Made by a program: the position numbers and the translations under genes
The notes under the pieces: generated by a model
What the model was told of the DNA's origin: nothing
The model's input: the letters and a program-made list of their open reading frames with translations, nothing else
Database searches by the model: none
Assembly (NCBI GenBank): GCA_934565425.1
Contig: CAKTHW010000099.1
Location: 1 to 5,635, forward strand
Direction of reading: 5' to 3'
DNA length: 5,635 bases
From: an uncultured Oscillospiraceae bacterium
Lineage (GTDB): Bacteria > Bacillota > Clostridia > Oscillospirales > Oscillospiraceae
Shown: positions 1-5,610 of the stretch, piece by piece
Layout: the number at the start of each line of letters is the position of its first letter
Numbering within the stretch: the stretch's first letter is position 1

Positions 1-775
1 TCAGTTCGTGGGTGAAGCTGCCCACGAACTGCTCCTGCCGCTCCATGGCCGCCTGCAACTCCTCTACGCTGGCCTCCACCCGCTCCGCCATGGAGTCAAA
101 GTCCCGTGCCAGCAGACCAATCTCGTCCCCGGTGTTCAGCCCCACCCGGTAGTCCCAGTGCCCCGCGGCGATCTCCCGGGCGGCCTGGGACAGCCGTCCC
201 AGGGGACGGGTGAGCAGATAGGCGGTGGTGTAGGACAGGAGGGTGCAGATGACCACCATGACGGCGAATATGCGATAGAAGGTGGTCTGCTGGCGGGTGC
301 GGATGTCGTAGAGGTGGGTCAGGTCGGTGGCGGCGGTGAGATAGACCGTGTCGCTGCCCACCGAGAAGGCACGGGAGAGCTGGATGTACCGCTTCCCCTG
401 GCTGTCGGAGAGATGGGTCAGGACAGATTGACTGTCCTCCGGCAGCAGGTTCGGCGGGGCGAGGGCGGAGGCGGCGGAACTGGTGGAGTAGATGGTCTTG
501 CCCTGGCAGGTCAGCAGCACCCCCGCCCAGCGGCTCCCTTGCTGGGGGATGATCTGTTCCAGGGTGTCGGAAAATTCGGCGGCACTGGTCCAGGGCTGGA
601 TGCTGCCCACCGTTTGCAGGGTGTTCAGCAACAGCTGATAGGACTCGGTGGCGTTGGTCTGCTCCCGGTCCAGGGAGGCTTGGAAGGAGCGGGAGATGAG
701 GGCGCAGCTGCCGATGCTGAACAACAGCGTCATCAGGGAGATCATGCAAAAGGTCACCTTCAGCCGAAACCTCAT
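1..775 (-). CDS. Sensor histidine kinase, N-terminal part (cut by the window's left edge)
   Basis: This is the membrane sensor kinase partner of the response regulator just upstream. Reading from the ATG at 775 gives 258 codons with no stop before the edge. Visible in order: a transmembrane helix at about residues 8-28, an extracytoplasmic region at about 29-164, a second helix at about 166-187, a HAMP linker at about 188-240 (TRPLGRLSQAAREIAAG, then GDEIGLLARDFDSMAE), and the beginning of the dimerisation/phospho-acceptor domain, QEQFVGSFTHEL, with the likely phosphorylated histidine at 256. The catalytic ATPase domain must lie outside the window. The ATG overlaps the regulator's TGA as ATGA and has a perfect GGAGGTGA ribosome site 7 nt upstream (780-787), so the two are co-transcribed and translationally coupled. 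I do not recognise the extracytoplasmic domain, so the signal is unknown. The reading frame and kinase identity are secure; the pathway is not. Confidence 0.93.
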   Translation of the reverse strand, partial: MRFRLKVTFCMISLMTLLFSIGSCALISRSFQASLDREQTNATESYQLLLNTLQTVGSIQPWTSAAEFSDTLEQIIPQQGSRWAGVLLTCQGKTIYSTSSAASALAPPNLLPEDSQSVLTHLSDSQGKRYIQLSRAFSVGSDTVYLTAATDLTHLYDIRTRQQTTFYRIFAVMVVICTLLSYTTAYLLTRPLGRLSQAAREIAAGHWDYRVGLNTGDEIGLLARDFDSMAERVEASVEELQAAMERQEQFVGSFTHEL

Positions 776-1431
776 CCCGTCACCTCCAACCGATACCCCA
801 CCTTGGGGATGGCACGCAGGTGCCCCTCCCAGCCCACCTTTCTCCGCAGGCGCTGGACGTGCAGGTCAACGGTCTTGCTCTCAAAATTGAACTCACCGCC
901 CCACACCCGCCGGTAGATGGTCTCCCGGTACAGGGCGATGTTGGGGTTCCGGGCGAAGAGCAACAGCAGGTCGTACTCCTTCCGGGTCAGGGGAATTTCG
1001 ATCCCGTCCCGGCGCACCTGCATGGAGCGTGGGTCGATTTCTAAACCGGCGATGGTGATGGGCGCGTCGTTCTTGTGGTAGCGCCGCAGCACCACGTCCA
1101 CTCGCGCCAGCAGCTCCAGCACCTCGAAGGGCTTTACGATATAATCCTCCGCCCCCAGCCGCAGCCCTTTCACCCGGTCTTGGACGGCGTTCTTGGCGGT
1201 GAGGAAAATGACGGGGATTTCATAAGGTCGGATATATTCTAATAAGGTGAACCCGTCCACCTCCGGCAGCATCACGTCCAGCAGGATGAGGTCATAGCTC
1301 TGAGCGGCGATCTGGTCGGCGGCGGCCGCGCCGTCGTACACGCAGTCGCAGGTGTACCCGGCCTTGGACAGGCTCAGCCGGATGAGGTTGGCGATGGGCA
1401 GTTCATCCTCTACGATCAAAATGCGAATCAA
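772..1431 (-). CDS. OmpR/PhoB-family DNA-binding response regulator
   Basis: This is the cytoplasmic transcription factor of a two-component system, 219 residues, the normal family length. The receiver domain (about 1-118) has the acidic pocket E8/D9, phospho-acceptor D52 in LILLDVMLPEVDG, switch residue T78 in FLTAKN, Y97, and K100 in DYIVKPF. The winged-helix domain (about 127-217) has the family pattern LTRKEYDLLLLFARNPN, then TVDLHVQRLRRKVG and the wing PKVGYRLE. The start is a TTG at 1431-1429: a strong AGGAGG sits 9 nt upstream (1441-1446), and the next residues IRILIVEDE begin the first receiver strand exactly where the family starts. The gene overlaps the kinase that follows by 4 bp. 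It is transcribed divergently from the phoP-like gene. The sequence gives family and partner, but not target genes or signal. Confidence 0.96.
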   Translation of the reverse strand: MIRILIVEDELPIANLIRLSLSKAGYTCDCVYDGAAAADQIAAQSYDLILLDVMLPEVDGFTLLEYIRPYEIPVIFLTAKNAVQDRVKGLRLGAEDYIVKPFEVLELLARVDVVLRRYHKNDAPITIAGLEIDPRSMQVRRDGIEIPLTRKEYDLLLLFARNPNIALYRETIYRRVWGGEFNFESKTVDLHVQRLRRKVGWEGHLRAIPKVGYRLEVTG

Positions 1432-1440
1432 CGGTCTCTC

Positions 1441-1446
1441 CCTCCT
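1441..1446 (-). promoter_or_regulatory. Ribosome binding site for the TTG start of the minus-strand regulator
   Basis: Read on the minus strand this is AGGAGG, followed by 9 nt and TTG at 1431. No in-frame ATG lies at a better position, so this site decides the non-ATG start. Confidence 0.85.
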
Positions 1447-1470
1447 TTTTTCTTTAAGATACCGTAAAAC

Positions 1471-1488
1471 GGCATCAAAATGGCATCA
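1471..1488. repeat. Tandem GGCATCA repeat with 11-bp period, candidate operator
   Basis: GGCATCA occurs at 1471-1477 and again at 1482-1488, one helical turn apart; on the minus strand it reads TGATGCC twice. Tandem hexamer or heptamer half-sites at 10-11 bp are the usual binding pattern of OmpR-family dimers. The pair lies at or just after the predicted start of the minus-strand operon, so a self-regulatory role for that operon's own regulator is plausible but not shown. Confidence 0.4.
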
Positions 1489-1492
1489 TTTT

Positions 1493-1521
1493 ATTGTAAA
1501 GTACTTGCGCAAAAAGCTCAA
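1493..1521 (-). promoter_or_regulatory. Predicted sigma-A-type promoter of the minus-strand two-component operon
   Basis: On the minus strand TTGAGC (1521-1516, 4 of 6 to consensus) and TACAAT (1498-1493, 5 of 6) are separated by exactly 17 bp. Transcription would begin near 1486, leaving a leader of about 55 nt before the TTG. The -10 overlaps TTTACA (1500-1495), a PHO-box-like hexamer, and the start point lies within or beside the GGCATCA tandem repeat. Prediction is by eye from hexamer match and spacing only. Confidence 0.5.
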
Positions 1522-1533
1522 GTGTGTCATCAT

Positions 1534-1550
1534 TTTACGTACATTTAACA
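1534..1550 (+). promoter_or_regulatory. PHO-box-like pair in front of the phoP-like gene
   Basis: TTTACG (1534-1539) and TTAACA (1545-1550) are 11 bp apart with a 5-bp spacer, the arrangement of PhoP boxes in Bacillus and relatives (TTNACA-type units). The second unit lies within the nonamer ATTTAACAT (1543-1551), which recurs three times in the transporter's upstream region. The pair ends at the -35 region of the predicted promoter, the usual place for an activator of this class, suggesting autoregulation. Confidence 0.6.
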
Positions 1551-1578
1551 TGACGAATCGGAAATTGTGGACTATAAT
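1550..1578 (+). promoter_or_regulatory. Predicted promoter of the phoP-phoR-like operon
   Basis: A perfect TATAAT -10 at 1573-1578 lies 17 bp downstream of a weak -35, ATGACG at 1550-1555 (4 of 6). Transcription would start near 1585, leaving a leader of about 18 nt that is almost entirely the ribosome site. A good -10 with a poor -35 next to PHO-box-like repeats fits an activator-assisted promoter. This placement also argues against an upstream in-frame ATG at 1567, which would lie inside the promoter. Confidence 0.65.
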
Positions 1579-1590
1579 AGGGGCAGAAAG

Positions 1591-1595
1591 GGAGG
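1591..1595 (+). promoter_or_regulatory. Ribosome binding site deciding the TTG start of the phoP-like gene
   Basis: GGAGG lies 7 nt before TTG at 1603. The only in-frame ATG upstream (1567) overlaps the -10 promoter element and would add 12 residues not typical of the receiver fold, so TTG is preferred. Confidence 0.85.
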
Positions 1596-1602
1596 GATTC
1601 CT

Positions 1603-2295
1603 TTGATTTATCTGGTAGAAGACGACGCCAATATTCGAGAATTGGTGACGTATACATTAAACCACAGCGGCCTGGACGCCACCGGCTTCGAGCGGCCGTC
1701 CCAGTTTTGGAAGGCCATGGAGGGGCAGCTGCCCGACCTGGTCTTGCTGGACATCATGCTGCCGGAAGAGGACGGCCTGAGCATCCTGCGCCGCCTGCGC
1801 GCGGCTCCGGCTACCGCGTCCATCCCCATTTTGCTGGTCTCCGCCAAGAACAGCGAGTACGACAAGGTGTTGGGTCTGGACAACGGGGCGGATGACTATC
1901 TGGCCAAACCCTTCGGCATGATGGAGCTGGTCGCCCGGGCGAAAGCCCTCCTGCGCCGCACCACCAAGCGGTCGGCAGGGGAGGAGTTCCGGCTGGGGAT
2001 GCTGTACGTGTCCTTGTCCAAGCACCTGGTGATGGTGGAAGGGGAGGAAGTGACCTTGACCAACAAGGAGTTCTCCCTGCTCACCTGTCTGCTGCAAAAT
2101 CAAGGCCGGGTGCTCACCCGGGATCAGCTGCTCAACGACATCTGGGGCTACTCCTTTGACGGGGAGAACCGGACGGTGGACGTCCACATCCGGACGCTGC
2201 GGCACAAATTAGGGGACGCGGGACGGCTCATCAAGACCGTCCGAGGCGTCGGATATAAGATCGGAGGGGAACCAAGTGAGAGGGAAACTCTTTAA
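1603..2295 (+). CDS. phoP: OmpR-family response regulator, PhoP/PhoB-like (phosphate regulon)
   Basis: This is a cytoplasmic transcription factor of 230 residues, standard for the family. The receiver domain starts at once (IYLVEDDANIREL): acidic pocket D7/D8, phospho-acceptor D50 in LVLLDIMLPEEDG, switch residue S80 in LLVSAKN, Y99, and K102 in DYLAKPF. The winged-helix effector domain (about 127-225) has LTNKEFSLLTCLLQNQGRVL, LLNDIWGYSF, the recognition-helix pattern TVDVHIRTLRHKLG and the wing TVRGVGYKIG. It overlaps the kinase gene downstream by 20 bp. The phosphate assignment rests on three linked facts: the partner kinase is PhoR-like, PHO-box-like repeats precede this gene, and the same repeats precede the neighbouring phosphate transporter. 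By sequence alone it could be another OmpR-family regulator; the family call is very safe, the phosphate role likely. The name phoB would fit equally well. Confidence 0.93.
   Translation: MIYLVEDDANIRELVTYTLNHSGLDATGFERPSQFWKAMEGQLPDLVLLDIMLPEEDGLSILRRLRAAPATASIPILLVSAKNSEYDKVLGLDNGADDYLAKPFGMMELVARAKALLRRTTKRSAGEEFRLGMLYVSLSKHLVMVEGEEVTLTNKEFSLLTCLLQNQGRVLTRDQLLNDIWGYSFDGENRTVDVHIRTLRHKLGDAGRLIKTVRGVGYKIGGEPSERETL
2263..2267 (+). promoter_or_regulatory. Ribosome binding site for the GTG start of the phoR-like gene
   Basis: GGAGG within the last codons of the regulator gene lies 8 nt before GTG at 2276. A later in-frame ATG (2300) has no such site and would remove the positively charged residues (RGKLFKH) before the first membrane helix, so GTG is chosen. 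Confidence 0.8.
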
Positions 2296-3628
2296 GCATA
2301 TGTTCCTGGTGGCCATGTCGGTGTTCGTGGCCTGTACGGCGCTGTTCATGTGGTCGCTGTACAGCTACTTCTCCGAGGAACGCCAGGCGGAACAGAAGGC
2401 AGAGACCGCCTACGTGGCCGCTGCCGTAGAGGAAGGCGGCAAGGACTTCCTCCAGACCAAGCTGCCCAAGGACAGCGCCAACCGCATCACCTGGATCGAC
2501 CGGGACGGCACCGTGCTGTTTGACAGCGTGGCCAAGGCGGAGGACATGGAGAACCACGCCGACCGTGACGAGGTCCAGCAGGCCATGAAGACCGGCGAAG
2601 GGGAGAGCACCCGTTACTCCAGCACCCTCTCCCGCAAGACCACAAACTACGCCCTGCGCTTGGATGACGGCACCATCTTGCGTCTGTCCGGCACCCAGTA
2701 CACCGTGGTCTCCCTGCTGGTCAGCCAGTTCCAAGCCCTGGTGGCCGTGCTGGTGCTGGCGGTGGGTCTGGCGGCCTTTTTGGCCTATCGGGTGTCTGAG
2801 AGCATCATCGAACCCATCAACCACATCAGCCTGGAAAACCCGGACGAGCGGGACGTGTATCCCGAATTGCGTCCTCTGGTGCAGCGCATCAGCGGGCAGA
2901 ACAAGCAGATCCAGTACCAGATGGAAGCCCTGCGCCAGGCACACAAGCAGCAGGATGAAATGCGCCGGGAGTTCACCGCCAACGTGTCCCACGAGCTGAA
3001 GACCCCCCTGACCTCCATCTCCGGCTACGCCGAGATCATCCGGGAGGGTGTGGCACAGCCGGAGGACGTGAAGGGGTTTGCCGGTAAGATCTACGACGAA
3101 GCCCATCGGCTCATGGCGCTGGTGGAGGACATCATCCGCCTGTCCCAGCTGGAGAGCCGGGAGGTGGCCTATGAGAAGGAGCAGGTGGAGCTGCTGGGCA
3201 TCTGCAAACGAGTGGTCACCCGCCTGGAGCACGCGGCACAGCGGAGAGGCATCACCTTCCACCTGGCCGGTACGACTGGCACGTTTTGGGGTGTTGACCA
3301 GGTGGTGGACGAGATCGTCTACAACCTGTGCGACAACGCCATCAAGTACAACAAGGAGAACGGTCAGGTCAATGTTTTGGTCTCCGAGACCCAGGAACAG
3401 GTGGTCTTGACCGTGGAAGATACTGGTATTGGTGTCCCGGCGGAGGAAGTGGATCGCATTTTTGAGCGCTTCTACCGGGTGGATAAGAGCCACTCCCGCG
3501 CCGTCGGCGGCACCGGATTGGGGCTTTCGATCGTAAAACACGGCGCTGCGTATCATAAAGCAAAAATCGAAGTGAACAGCACCGTGGGGCAGGGGACGGC
3601 TATTTCGGTGATTTTCCCCAAAGGATAA
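2276..3628 (+). CDS. phoR: PhoR-like membrane sensor histidine kinase
   Basis: The 450-residue sensor kinase pairs with the regulator it overlaps. In order: a basic N-terminus, a transmembrane helix (about 9-31), an extracytoplasmic sensor region (about 32-150, with ITWIDRDGTVLFDS typical of PhoR-type sensor folds), a second helix (about 151-171), a short HAMP-like linker (IIEPINHISLENP, 177-189), a helical stretch, then the phospho-acceptor domain FTANVSHELKTPLTSISGY with H239. The ATPase domain follows: N box with N350/N354 (YNLCDNAIKYN), G1 DTGIG (382-386), F box FERFYRVD (396-403), and G2 GGTGLGL (411-417). All catalytic motifs are intact. There is no room for a PAS domain between the second helix and H239 (about 68 residues), unlike PhoR of E. 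coli or B. subtilis. Such kinases usually both phosphorylate and dephosphorylate their regulator. The phosphate role is inferred from context. Confidence 0.93.
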   Translation: MRGKLFKHMFLVAMSVFVACTALFMWSLYSYFSEERQAEQKAETAYVAAAVEEGGKDFLQTKLPKDSANRITWIDRDGTVLFDSVAKAEDMENHADRDEVQQAMKTGEGESTRYSSTLSRKTTNYALRLDDGTILRLSGTQYTVVSLLVSQFQALVAVLVLAVGLAAFLAYRVSESIIEPINHISLENPDERDVYPELRPLVQRISGQNKQIQYQMEALRQAHKQQDEMRREFTANVSHELKTPLTSISGYAEIIREGVAQPEDVKGFAGKIYDEAHRLMALVEDIIRLSQLESREVAYEKEQVELLGICKRVVTRLEHAAQRRGITFHLAGTTGTFWGVDQVVDEIVYNLCDNAIKYNKENGQVNVLVSETQEQVVLTVEDTGIGVPAEEVDRIFERFYRVDKSHSRAVGGTGLGLSIVKHGAAYHKAKIEVNSTVGQGTAISVIFPKG

Positions 3629-3654
3629 CGTTTCAAATCGAAAAAAAGACACGG

Positions 3655-3700
3655 AGACTGGGTGGTTTTGACGAAAATCAAGGCCACCCAGTCTATTTTA
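3655..3700 (+). terminator. Rho-independent terminator after the phoR-like gene
   Basis: AGACTGGGTGG (3655-3665) pairs perfectly with CCACCCAGTCT (3684-3694). The stem extends inward by six more pairs, two of them G-U, to give a 17-bp hairpin with a 6-nt loop (3672-3677). A short T run (3696-3699) follows. It begins 27 nt after the kinase stop. The T run merges directly into the first PHO-box-like unit of the transporter promoter. Confidence 0.85.
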
Positions 3701-3746
3701 CATAGATTTAACATTGGGCAAGCTCAGATTTAACATAGAGTTGATA
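3697..3746 (+). promoter_or_regulatory. Forward PHO-box-like array upstream of the Na+/phosphate transporter
   Basis: Units on one 11-bp register are TTTACA (3697-3702), TTAACA (3708-3713), a degenerate CAAGCT (3719-3724), TTAACA (3730-3735) and TTGATA (3741-3746). The 11-mer AGATTTAACAT is repeated exactly at 3704-3714 and 3726-3736. Four of the five positions match the TTNACA-type PhoP unit fully or closely, with 5-bp spacers. This is the strongest evidence that the transporter belongs to the phosphate-starvation regulon. Confidence 0.7.
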
Positions 3747-3750
3747 AAAT
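3745..3750 (+). promoter_or_regulatory. Possible -10 element of the transporter promoter
   Basis: TAAAAT (5 of 6 to TATAAT) lies just after the forward PHO-box-like array, with no recognisable -35 at 16-18 bp, as expected for a promoter that needs an activator. Transcription would begin near 3757 with a leader of about 93 nt. A second TAAAAT at 3820-3825 is an alternative that would leave almost no leader; I cannot choose firmly between them. Confidence 0.35.
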
Positions 3751-3777
3751 GAACAAGCTGTGAAGAAATATAGCACG

Positions 3778-3827
3778 TGTTAAAAGAATGTTAAATCGAG
3801 CTTGAATGTAAAAAGCGTGTAAAATCG
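3778..3827 (-). repeat. Reversed PHO-box-like units within a 21-bp imperfect direct repeat
   Basis: Two 21-bp copies, 3778-3798 and 3807-3827, match at 17 of 21 positions and start 29 bp apart. Each holds two reversed units 11 bp apart: TGTTAA at 3778 and 3789 in the first, TGTAAA at 3807 and 3818 in the second, which read TTAACA and TTTACA on the minus strand. ATGTTAAATC (3788-3797) is the exact reverse complement of GATTTAACAT at 3705-3714 and 3727-3736. The block ends 5 bp before the transporter's ribosome site. Confidence 0.6.
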
Positions 3828-3832
3828 TCCCA

Positions 3833-3838
3833 AAGGAG
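3833..3838 (+). promoter_or_regulatory. Ribosome binding site of the transporter gene
   Basis: AAGGAG lies 11 nt before ATG at 3850. An in-frame GTG at 3838 starts on the last base of this site and so cannot be the start served by it; the ATG begins a typical family N-terminus (MNIFSVITLIGGLAFFLFGM). Confidence 0.75.
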
Positions 3839-3849
3839 TGGTATCCCCT

Positions 3850-5610
3850 ATGAATATCTTCTCTGTCATCACCCTCATCGGCGGCCTGGCCTTCTTCCTC
3901 TTCGGCATGAACGTCATGTCCGGGAGTCTGGAAAAGATGGCCGGCGGCAAGCTGGAGCTATTGCTGAAAAAGATGACCGCCAACCCCCTCATCAGCCTGG
4001 TCATGGGCGCCGTCATCACCATCGCCATCCAGTCCTCCTCCGCCACCACTGTCATGATGGTGGGTCTGGTCAACTCCGGCATCATGGACTTCTCCCAGAC
4101 CCTCCACATCATCTTCGGCGCCAACATCGGCACCACCCTGACCTCCTGGATCCTGAGCCTGTCCGGCATCGAGAGCGACGCTGTCTGGATGCAGATGCTG
4201 AAGCCGGAGAACTTTTCCCTGGTCTTCGCCATGGTGGGCGTCATCATGACCATGCTCTGCAAGAGCGACAAAAAGCAGAGCATCGGCACCGTCCTGGTGG
4301 GCTTCGCCGTCCTCATCTTCGGCATGAACCTGATGACCGACGCCGTCAGCCCCCTGGCCGATTCCCCTGCCTTCGCCCAGCTCATGACCAAGTTCAACCA
4401 GCCCCTCATCGGCCTGGCCGTAGGTACCGTGGTCACAGGCATCATCCAAAGCTCTGCCGCCTCTGTGGGTATGCTCCAGGCACTCTCCCTCACCGGCAGC
4501 ATCTCCTACGCCATGGCCATCCCCATCATCATGGGGCAGAACATCGGCACCTGCGTCACCGCCCTCATCTCCAGCATCGGCGCCAACACCCAGGCCAAGC
4601 GGGTGGCGGTCATGCACATCTCGGTGAACGTCCTGGGCACCATCATCTGGCTGCCCCTGCTCACCCTGACCAACGCGATCTTTGACTTCGCCTTCATGGA
4701 TTTGCCGGTCACCCCGGTCACCATCGCCATGCTCCACTCCATCTTCAACATCCTCACCACCATGGTCCTCATGCCCTTCAGCAAGTACCTGCTCAAGCTG
4801 GCCAAATGGGTGGCCAAGGACAAGGAGGACGCTGCACAGAGCGGGGGATTGGCTGCCGTGCCCTTCCTGGACGAACGCCTGCTGAGCACCCCTTCTGTCG
4901 CCATCCAGGAGTGCAACAACGAGACCAATAAGATGCTGGAGCTGGCACGGGAGAACATCCGGCTGGCAGTGCAGCAGTTCTCCCACTACAGTGACAGCGA
5001 TCAGCTGCTGGTGCTGCAAACGGAGGAAGAGATCGACGCCTTTGAAGACCGCCTGAGCACCTACCTGGTCAAGCTCTCCGCCCAAGCCCTGTCCCAGGAC
5101 GACTCCCATGTCATCTCCAAGATGCTCCACGCGGTGGGCGACTTCGAGCGTCTGGGCGACCACGCTGTGAACCTGGTGGGCGTGGCCAAGGAAATCCACG
5201 ACAAGGGCCTGTCCTTCACCCAGGAGGCGCAGGACGAGCTGGATAACCTCATCAAAGCCATCGACGAGATCTTGAGCATGACCGTAAAAGCCTACGAGAC
5301 CAACGACATGGACTTAGCCGCCCGGGTGGAACCGCTGGAAGAGGTCATCGACCAGCTCACCGCCAAGATGAAGGACCGGCACATCAAGCGCCTCCAGCAG
5401 GGCGTGTGCACCATCGAAAAGGGCTTCATCTTCTCCGACCTGCTCAACAACTACGAGCGCATCTCCGACCACTGCTCCAACATCGCCGTGGCCGTCATCG
5501 AAGTGGAACACGATACCTTCGACGCCCACCGCTATCTGCAAGGGGTCAAGTACGGGAACCATGAATTCAACATGATCTTCAAAGAGTACGCAGCAAAATA
5601 TCCTATGTAA
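3850..5610 (+). CDS. Na+/phosphate cotransporter (NptA/YjbB type) with C-terminal PhoU-like domain
   Basis: This membrane protein of 586 residues is predicted to move inorganic phosphate with sodium; close relatives can import or, as for E. coli YjbB, have been linked to export. The membrane part (about 1-320) consists of two inverted-type repeats, each with the family signature: QSSSATT (61-67) followed by GANIGTT (90-96), and QSSAAS (200-205) followed by GQNIGTC (229-235). The cytoplasmic C-terminal half (about 350-575) is helical and PhoU-like, with two metal-binding-type motifs: DFERLGDHAVNL (431-442) and NYERISDHCSNIA (534-546). It is complete and of normal length for the fused form. It is a separate unit behind a terminator, downstream of PHO-box-like arrays, next to the PhoP/PhoR-like pair, which argues for induction on phosphate starvation. 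No pst ABC transporter or phoU gene is in the window. Family identity is secure; transport direction is inferred. Confidence 0.94.
   Translation: MNIFSVITLIGGLAFFLFGMNVMSGSLEKMAGGKLELLLKKMTANPLISLVMGAVITIAIQSSSATTVMMVGLVNSGIMDFSQTLHIIFGANIGTTLTSWILSLSGIESDAVWMQMLKPENFSLVFAMVGVIMTMLCKSDKKQSIGTVLVGFAVLIFGMNLMTDAVSPLADSPAFAQLMTKFNQPLIGLAVGTVVTGIIQSSAASVGMLQALSLTGSISYAMAIPIIMGQNIGTCVTALISSIGANTQAKRVAVMHISVNVLGTIIWLPLLTLTNAIFDFAFMDLPVTPVTIAMLHSIFNILTTMVLMPFSKYLLKLAKWVAKDKEDAAQSGGLAAVPFLDERLLSTPSVAIQECNNETNKMLELARENIRLAVQQFSHYSDSDQLLVLQTEEEIDAFEDRLSTYLVKLSAQALSQDDSHVISKMLHAVGDFERLGDHAVNLVGVAKEIHDKGLSFTQEAQDELDNLIKAIDEILSMTVKAYETNDMDLAARVEPLEEVIDQLTAKMKDRHIKRLQQGVCTIEKGFIFSDLLNNYERISDHCSNIAVAVIEVEHDTFDAHRYLQGVKYGNHEFNMIFKEYAAKYPM

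Noticed and set aside
96..749. Minus-strand open frame of 217 codons in the kinase region
   Set aside because: It is in a different frame from the true kinase, which has no stop before the edge; its product is rich in Pro, His and Arg and has no family motif.
8..916. Long plus-strand open frame of 302 codons over the divergent kinase
   Set aside because: It lies antisense to the clear kinase frame with HAMP and H-box motifs, is low-complexity and rich in Gly/Gln/His/Pro, and crosses into the regulator gene; it reflects high G+C.
2231..3652. Long minus-strand open frame of 473 codons opposite the phoR-like gene
   Set aside because: The plus-strand frame carries every kinase motif; the antisense product is compositionally odd, and the frame covers the terminator region.
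3820..3825. TAAAAT as the main transporter -10
   Set aside because: Transcription would begin at about the ribosome site, there is no -35, and the hexamer is part of a reversed PHO-box-like unit; kept only as an alternative.
3838..3849. GTG at 3838 as start of the transporter
   Set aside because: It overlaps the ribosome site AAGGAG itself and has no site of its own; ATG at 3850 is well placed.
3958..5199. Minus-strand open frame of 413 codons opposite the transporter
   Set aside because: The product is an Asp/Gly/His/Gln-rich shadow of membrane-protein codons, without motifs or a ribosome site.
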